From Arthrobacter sp. (GTDB taxonomy: Bacteria; Actinomycetota; Actinomycetes; Actinomycetales; Micrococcaceae): a stretch of 64,000 bases of DNA. The first letter of the stretch is position 1. Each line of letters begins with the position of its first letter. The notes below the pieces were generated by a model. It ran no database searches and had not been told where the DNA came from. It saw only the letters and a program-made list of their open reading frames with translations. Location of the stretch: the NCBI RefSeq assembly GCF_031179985.1, contig NZ_JAPSHJ010000022.1, positions 1-64,000 of the forward strand. The letters are read 5' to 3'. Made by a program: the position numbers and the translations under genes. Shown piece by piece: positions 63,402-64,000 of the stretch.

Positions 63402-64000
63402 ATGGGTTGGCAGAAGTTGAGGGTGGCGGGCGCATCCGCTGTTGCGTTATTGATGATGGCGGGGTGCGCGGCTGCAGGGAATGAGAGTCCTGCAGCCGAC
63501 CAGCCGCTGAGGGTGGTGGGCCAGTTCGAGCTGCACAGCCTGGATCCGTCCACCGCGGGTGGCTTCTTCACCCGAATGCAGGTGGTCGAAACCCTGGTTG
63601 ACGCAGACGTTAAAGGCGTTCTCCAGCCGGGACTAGCCGAAAAGTGGGACGTTTCCCCTGATGGGCTGTCATGGGGATTCACACTCCGGCCGGGGGCCCT
63701 CTTCCATGACGGTACGGCGGTCACGGCCGACGCGGCAGCCGCCTCGCTCAACATCGCACAGGGCAAAGCCGGCACTCCGCTGGCGACGGTTCCCGTTAAG
63801 GGGATCACTGCGGCAGGTGATTCTGTGCGGGTTGATCTCACCGAACCCTATGCGCCCCTGCCTGCGGTCATGGCCCACACAAGCACCCAGATCCTTGCGC
63901 CCAGTTCTTACGGTGCGGACCGGTCGGTAACGAAGGTGGTGGGTTCGGGCCCCTACCAGGTCAAACACATTGAGCAGCCGGCCCACATTGACGTGGTTGC
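63402..64000 (+). CDS. ABC transporter substrate-binding lipoprotein, family 5 (3' end outside window)
   Basis: ATG 63402 has AAGGA upstream. A lipoprotein signal ends in L-M-M-A-G-C (Cys22). The mature part shows family 5 features: L-R-V-V-G-Q-F-E-L-H-S-L-D-P, the V-E-T-L-V-D region, and the signature L-A-E-K-W-D-V-S-P-D-G-L-S-W-G-F-T-L-R-P with F-H-D-G-T-A-V-T-A-D. About 199 residues are visible of an expected 500. Such proteins bind peptides, nickel or metallophores. The Fur-like box and the neighbouring His-rich protein tilt the guess toward metal or metallophore uptake, but peptide transport is equally possible. Confidence 0.9.
   Translation, partial: MGWQKLRVAGASAVALLMMAGCAAAGNESPAADQPLRVVGQFELHSLDPSTAGGFFTRMQVVETLVDADVKGVLQPGLAEKWDVSPDGLSWGFTLRPGALFHDGTAVTADAAAASLNIAQGKAGTPLATVPVKGITAAGDSVRVDLTEPYAPLPAVMAHTSTQILAPSSYGADRSVTKVVGSGPYQVKHIEQPAHIDVV

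Overview
The window looks like the chromosome of a high-GC actinobacterium of the Arthrobacter/Pseudarthrobacter group. The GC-rich third positions, frequent GTG starts, mycothiol-type PIG-L deacetylase, SulP-carbonic anhydrase fusion, DinB2-like polymerase and an 830-residue dimethylglycine oxidase that I recognise as the Arthrobacter globiformis type all point that way. No rRNA, tRNA, transposase, phage gene or CRISPR array was seen.

Layout. 1-7.5 kb: assorted small genes (YciI, VOC, an AAA+ ATPase preceded by a 32-residue membrane peptide, a Gfo/Idh/MocA dehydrogenase with a TolB-like propeller protein, a TPR protein, a PAS-EAL phosphodiesterase). 7.6-18 kb: choline and glycine betaine entry genes (BetI-like regulator with twin operators, betA, betB, APC permease, then gbcB/gbcA and a LysR regulator). 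18-18.4 kb: debris of two dead genes. 18.4-26 kb: SulP-carbonic anhydrase, small lipoproteins and Zn-ribbon proteins, PIG-L, VOC, a C39-like lipoprotein, a patch of ROK and SMR pseudogenes, and an alpha/beta hydrolase. 26-33.4 kb: MocR regulator, DapA-like lyase, MFS, Cys/Met-type PLP enzyme, B3/B4 protein, XRE-cupin, TraR/DksA, MFS pseudogene. 33.5-38 kb: cupin, DinB, BCCT transporter, truncated Rieske ferredoxin. 38-61 kb: the main block, described below. 61-64 kb: LigD-type polymerase, a His-rich metal-binding microprotein with a structured leader, an mmsA fragment and the start of a family-5 solute-binding lipoprotein that runs off the window.

How it works together. The genes encode almost a full route from choline to pyruvate. 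BetA and BetB make glycine betaine, GbcAB demethylates it to dimethylglycine, dimethylglycine oxidase makes sarcosine, and SoxBDAG makes glycine. GlyA makes serine and SdaA deaminates serine to pyruvate. The methyl groups leave as methylene-THF or formaldehyde. FolD, an FchA-type cyclohydrolase and PurU carry methylene-THF to formate, and an FdhF/YdeP-type molybdoenzyme (with MoeA and FdhD for its cofactor) would oxidise formate. FdhA handles free formaldehyde, a MetF-like protein and an extra FolE serve the folate pool, and a BCCT carrier imports betaine. A GntR/FCD regulator sits between the two divergent arms. Paired copies of an AT-rich palindrome (CTGATATATTAG-like) lie in front of purU/gntR, glyA and fdhA, which suggests one regulon.

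The window also holds many decayed genes (Gfo/Idh, RCC1, ROK, paired SMR, MFS, Rieske ferredoxin, mmsA), two copies of a dispersed hairpin repeat, and several very small genes.
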